In this document: in pieces, positions 55,498 to 58,282 of the stretch
Layout of the letters: each line of letters begins with the position of its first letter
Numbering within the stretch: the first letter of the stretch is position 1
Source: Akkermansia muciniphila
GTDB lineage: Bacteria; Verrucomicrobiota; Verrucomicrobiia; Limisphaerales; SIBE01
Reading direction: 5' to 3'
Length of the DNA stretch: 58,282 nt
Assembly (NCBI GenBank): GCA_945861765.1
Contig: CAMAWP010000007.1
Location: forward strand, 1-58,282
Made by a program: the position numbers and the translations under genes
Notes under the pieces: model-generated
Database searches by the model: none
The model's input: only the letters and a program-made list of their open reading frames with translations
What the model was told of the DNA's origin: nothing

Positions 55498-55695
55498 TCT
55501 CCCGGAGGGAGATTTGAAAATAGCCCAGCAGTTCACTGCTGGGTTCGAATTAGTAATCGCATAAGTCCCGAAGGGACGGCCGGATCACCCAATGCCCTAC
55601 GTTACCTCTCAACCGTCCCTTCGGGACTCTGGGTATTTGCGACGCAATCCCACCCTTGAAAGGGTGGGCTATTCTCAAATCTCCCTCTGGGAGAT
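55498..55695. repeat. Nested palindromic repeat made of six small hairpins
   Basis: Six short hairpins lie in a mirror arrangement. Left: 55498-55512 (TCTCCC/GGGAGA), 55524-55543 (CCCAGCAG/CTGCTGGG), 55565-55577 (GTCCC/GGGAC). Right: 55615-55627 (GTCCC/GGGAC), 55649-55668 (CCCACCCT/AGGGTGGG), 55679-55695 (ATCTCCC/GGGAGAT). Spacer 55513-55523 (TTTGAAAATAG) is the reverse complement of 55669-55679 with one mismatch, so the whole 198 bp is one large inverted repeat. A partial copy of the right spacer follows at 55701-55713. It lies just upstream of the DUF4338/IS66 remnant. The rest of the gap to 55953 shows nothing recognisable. Confidence 0.75.
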
Positions 55696-55953
55696 AGGTG
55701 TGGGCTATTCTCGTAATCCCCTCCGGAAGATGTCAGTCGGAAATAGCTCATCGGATTGTACAACAGCACACGGCCGGAAAATGTCCAAACTCTATACACC
55801 CCTCGCGAGCGAGTTCTCCTGTCCGGACACGGAAACGAGTTCACTCAAAACAACGGAGAACCAACTGCTTGAGGCGAGAATCCTCACTTCCATCGAGTTG
55901 CATTACCATTTTGGTTGTCTCCATACCTCTGGACTGCCACAGTCAGTCAAGTC

Positions 55954-56991
55954 GTGACAAAGCCAATTCCTATCAACAACTGGGACAGGGTCCGCCAGGC
56001 TGTTTTACAAGGCGCTTCGGACCTAACGGAAAGGATGCGAGGTATTGCCAAGAGAACAAGCGATGTGGATCGCAATGGGGATCTGACTCCCGCCAAGGAA
56101 TCGCCAATCGAAGAGATCGCTTCTTGCCGGAGTGTTAGTTTTAACCGCGCAATGTTCATGCTAGGGGCGCTTGAACCTAGGGCCGAGAGCGGCACCTTTG
56201 TTAAATTGTGGATGATTGCAGGCGGGGTGTTGCTTATCGCAGTGGTTGCTTATCCCAAAATAGCGCCTTGGATCCAGCGGTTGAAGTTTCGCTCGCGCCT
56301 GACTTTGACTCCAGAAAATCTAAAGCGGAATTTTGAGGGTGCAGCGGCTTTTAATCTAATAACTGAAGACTATCGGAACGGAAAAGACTATAGGTTGCAG
56401 ACCGAGCAAGGTAATCAGCCAAACGAGATCATCGTCTTTGGCCTGATGTGCGATGGCAGTGTGGTGAAGACTCCCTCGGTTGAAGTCCTGATTGAAGCTG
56501 ATACGATTGTCCTGAAAGTTATCGCGAAGACGGTTCGTCCCCTTGGCCCTACTCCCGATCAGATTTACGCAGCAATACTAAATGTTCTGTGGCAAAGCAA
56601 AGCTGTGCCTGTTGAGATCCGTTTTCAAATCAGCTCATCTGTTGAGAACGCTGTCAGTTGGGTGGTTAATCTTGAAGGTGGCGATTTGGTGTCCTCCGAC
56701 GAAAAGAGACGAGAGAAAGAATTCAGGAAGCGTATAGATGGCGGTCCTAGATTAACGCTGGATCAAAGGTTTTCTTGGAAAGTAGATTTTAAGGGTAAAA
56801 AAAACGGGTTCCCCACTGCGCGTGAACTGGTGCAGAAGGTAGATCGACTGCAAGGAGTTGAATTTCTTCAAGCAGAGAGCCTAAACGGCACACTCATCGC
56901 GGTCAGAAAAACCCGCCCGGCATCTGCGTTGCATCGAGTGCGTCGGGTCTTAACTCAGATGGGGCTGCGGGCGATGCCACCGTTTCTGTAG
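55954..56991 (+). CDS. Membrane protein of unknown function
   Basis: I do not recognise a family. The frame gives 345 residues from the GTG at 55954 (MTKPIPINNWDRVRQAVLQG); a TTG at 55915 is an alternative. The first 70 residues look soluble; one transmembrane helix (LWMIAGGVLLIAVVAYPKIAPW) follows near residues 84-105, then about 240 residues of mixed alpha/beta with strands such as NEIIVFGLMCDGSV. The C-terminal 30 residues are basic (RKTRPASALHRVRR). It is convergent with the YlbF-family gene. Similar layout and position suggest it might belong with the membrane protein at the right edge. Confidence 0.7.
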   Translation: MTKPIPINNWDRVRQAVLQGASDLTERMRGIAKRTSDVDRNGDLTPAKESPIEEIASCRSVSFNRAMFMLGALEPRAESGTFVKLWMIAGGVLLIAVVAYPKIAPWIQRLKFRSRLTLTPENLKRNFEGAAAFNLITEDYRNGKDYRLQTEQGNQPNEIIVFGLMCDGSVVKTPSVEVLIEADTIVLKVIAKTVRPLGPTPDQIYAAILNVLWQSKAVPVEIRFQISSSVENAVSWVVNLEGGDLVSSDEKRREKEFRKRIDGGPRLTLDQRFSWKVDFKGKKNGFPTARELVQKVDRLQGVEFLQAESLNGTLIAVRKTRPASALHRVRRVLTQMGLRAMPPFL

Positions 56992-57089
56992 GAGCTGTGG
57001 GATGAAGTCTCCCTATCTGGATCATTGGCGAACGCACACGTTCCGTCTGCCCAAACAGACTTGGCCTCGAACTCCTCCCGCAAAGTTGC

Positions 57090-57500
57090 CTAGTGGCAGC
57101 CGCAGCCATGACCACAGGAGCCGGATTCGAAATCCTCGGGGCCCGGCAGTCGGCCCAGCTCGAAAGTCTTGGTCACATACTGGGTGACAGACTCCTGTAC
57201 TTTGTGCATTTCCTGCTGAGCCTCCATAAACCCCTTGGCGACCGGGTTGTTCACAAAGGCTTCGCGCTGCTGTTCGAACTCTGCGATTTCATCACTCGTC
57301 GAGGGTGATCCCTGCGATTGCTTGTGCTGGAGGTATTCCCCTCTTTCGCTTAGAGATTGGTATTGCGATTTGGCGTGATCATCGGTCATGAACGCGTCGA
57401 TCTGTTGACGGATGGTTTGAAACTCCGGTTGATCGAGGATGGCTTGGCACAGTTCCAGAGTCTTTTGAGCGATCAGGCTATCTTCAGTTGTCGTTTGCAT
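57090..57500 (-). CDS. YlbF-family protein with a Cys/His-rich C-terminal tail
   Basis: From the ATG at 57498-57500 the 136-residue product is all-helical, with the YlbF/YmcA pattern (AQKTLELCQAILDQPEFQ, then FMTDDHAKSQYQSL and NPVAKGFMEAQQEMHKVQE). In B. subtilis YlbF, YmcA and YaaT form a complex that affects RNase Y and competence. The last residues end in SCGHGCGCH, a cluster of three Cys and two His that could bind metal; the B. subtilis YlbF-YmcA-YaaT complex carries Fe-S clusters. An upstream extension of the frame lacks domain features. Confidence 0.82.
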   Translation of the reverse strand: MQTTTEDSLIAQKTLELCQAILDQPEFQTIRQQIDAFMTDDHAKSQYQSLSERGEYLQHKQSQGSPSTSDEIAEFEQQREAFVNNPVAKGFMEAQQEMHKVQESVTQYVTKTFELGRLPGPEDFESGSCGHGCGCH

Positions 57501-57674
57501 AATAATGTTTAGCTGCCGGCCACTTGAGGCTAGATCCAGCACTCGCGGCGATAGCGATTGCACAATACAGCATATCAAAGGTCGAAGATCAACAGAATGC
57601 TTTGACAGAACCATCGCTTGCGGTCGATTGTTTCCAAACGATGGCAACAAGCCCAACCATTTGAAACGCTAGGA

Positions 57675-58282
57675 ATGTCAAAACCAGTTTTAGGTCGGGG
57701 TTTAGGCGCTCTGTTAAATGGCCGGGCGACTGACGCAAGCCCGGAGAAAAGCCCCTTGTCATCGCGCGATGCGAGCAATCCAGCTATTGGGCGTGGATTA
57801 GGCACGCTCATCAAGGGAGGTAAAGCCTCGAGCGTACTGGAAAACCTCGAATCGAGCACAGGCGATTCTAACCAGCTCTCGGAGCCAACAATACCCGCGT
57901 GGTATTTCTTTGGCCTTGATCTCCTGCTGCTAGCATTCGTCGGGTTGACCGTTGTCACCAGCTCTCCACTCGATTGGCTGGGGCTTTTGGTCTGCTCGAT
58001 TGCGATTGGCCTTGGAGCTGTGATTTTCACCATTCCCATTTGGAATCATTATCGAGCGATCAAGAAATGTCCGGTCAGGAGCCAGGTTCCCGAGTGGGTT
58101 GTCACTGAGAAAAACGCGGGTGATGGCCACCCTCGGCGTTTCGTAATCCACCTCCATCAGCCAGTCTTTATCGGCGAGATTATCGAGAGTCCAGAGCGTA
58201 AGACGATCGTGATGCCTCTTTGGATCGAGGGTGATATTGAGTTGTCCGACGCCTCGGTCGAGCGACTCAAGCGCAAGGCAGA
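57675..58282 (+). CDS. Partial membrane protein with two ParB-like N-terminal peptides (runs off the right edge)
   Basis: An open frame from the ATG at 57675 runs to the window end (over 200 residues). It begins MSKPVLGRGLGALLNG and has a second copy, GRGLGTLIKG, at residues 39-48; the GRGLGALL pattern is the conserved N-terminal peptide of ParB that activates ParA-type ATPases. A Ser/Glu-rich linker and two transmembrane helices (about 76-94 and 101-123) follow, then a soluble domain (FVIHLHQPVFIGEII). No ParB CTP or HTH domain is visible so far. The family is not recognised. Confidence 0.75.
   Translation, partial: MSKPVLGRGLGALLNGRATDASPEKSPLSSRDASNPAIGRGLGTLIKGGKASSVLENLESSTGDSNQLSEPTIPAWYFFGLDLLLLAFVGLTVVTSSPLDWLGLLVCSIAIGLGAVIFTIPIWNHYRAIKKCPVRSQVPEWVVTEKNAGDGHPRRFVIHLHQPVFIGEIIESPERKTIVMPLWIEGDIELSDASVERLKRKA

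Overview
The window is a chromosomal segment of a bacterium that I place in the Verrucomicrobiota, probably the Pedosphaera/Limisphaerales side of class Verrucomicrobiae. The placement rests on the 16S 5' end at the left edge, small secreted and coiled-coil proteins of the kind seen in that group, a PPi-type phosphofructokinase, lysine 2,3-aminomutase, weak Shine-Dalgarno signals, and interspersed palindromic repeats. It is inferred from reading the sequence, without a database search.

Layout. 1-701: the 5' part of a 16S rRNA gene (minus strand) with its leader (boxB-boxA-like antitermination site) and a TTGACA-16-TAAGTT promoter. 740-5772: bioD behind an overlapping type II secretion set gspF-H-I-J-K. 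5941-12590: housekeeping genes on the minus strand (LipM-like octanoyltransferase, nth, kamA, a secreted protein with an internal duplication, FmdB-type zinc ribbon, moaA coupled to a coiled-coil membrane protein). 12696-19200: LON-domain protein, M48 lipoprotein protease, LarA-type racemase, PPi-PFK and a HEAT-repeat protein, with two interspersed repeat types between them. 19396-23036: a DEDDy exonuclease, a 25-residue histone-H1-like gene with a strong RBS, and mutS. 23396-27906: an M29-like metallopeptidase translationally coupled to a free-standing OvoA-type methyltransferase, followed by a complete polar amino-acid ABC importer. 27931-37492: galK, initiator tRNA, a small Cys-rich secreted protein, secA, and a system II cytochrome c biogenesis pair (ccsA, resB) with a duplicated-domain lipoprotein.

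37857-52545 is one long minus-strand series: purS, purQ, purL, purF, purM, purD, an S41-like protease, a triple fusion (LMW phosphatase - RpiB - GlyA) and rho. Together it supplies de novo purine synthesis plus the serine hydroxymethyltransferase that feeds one-carbon units to it. Two toxin-antitoxin modules sit inside the purine series (VapBC-like between purQ and purL; Xre-RES between purF and purM), and a third (DUF433/DUF5615) lies just upstream of purS, coupled to a broken sigma-factor gene.

53690-55695 is a decayed mobile region: a truncated IS66-type transposase preceded by, and overlapping, a DruA-like DUF4338 gene, flanked by a nested palindromic repeat made of six small hairpins. 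55954-58282 holds an unknown membrane protein, a YlbF-family protein with a Cys/His tail, and a partial membrane protein whose N terminus carries two ParB-like GRGLG peptides.

The candidates I rate most unusual are the LMW-PTP/RpiB/GlyA fusion, the M29/OvoA-methyltransferase pair, the DruA-like gene coupled to IS66, the nested palindrome, the histone-like microgene and the ParB-like membrane protein.
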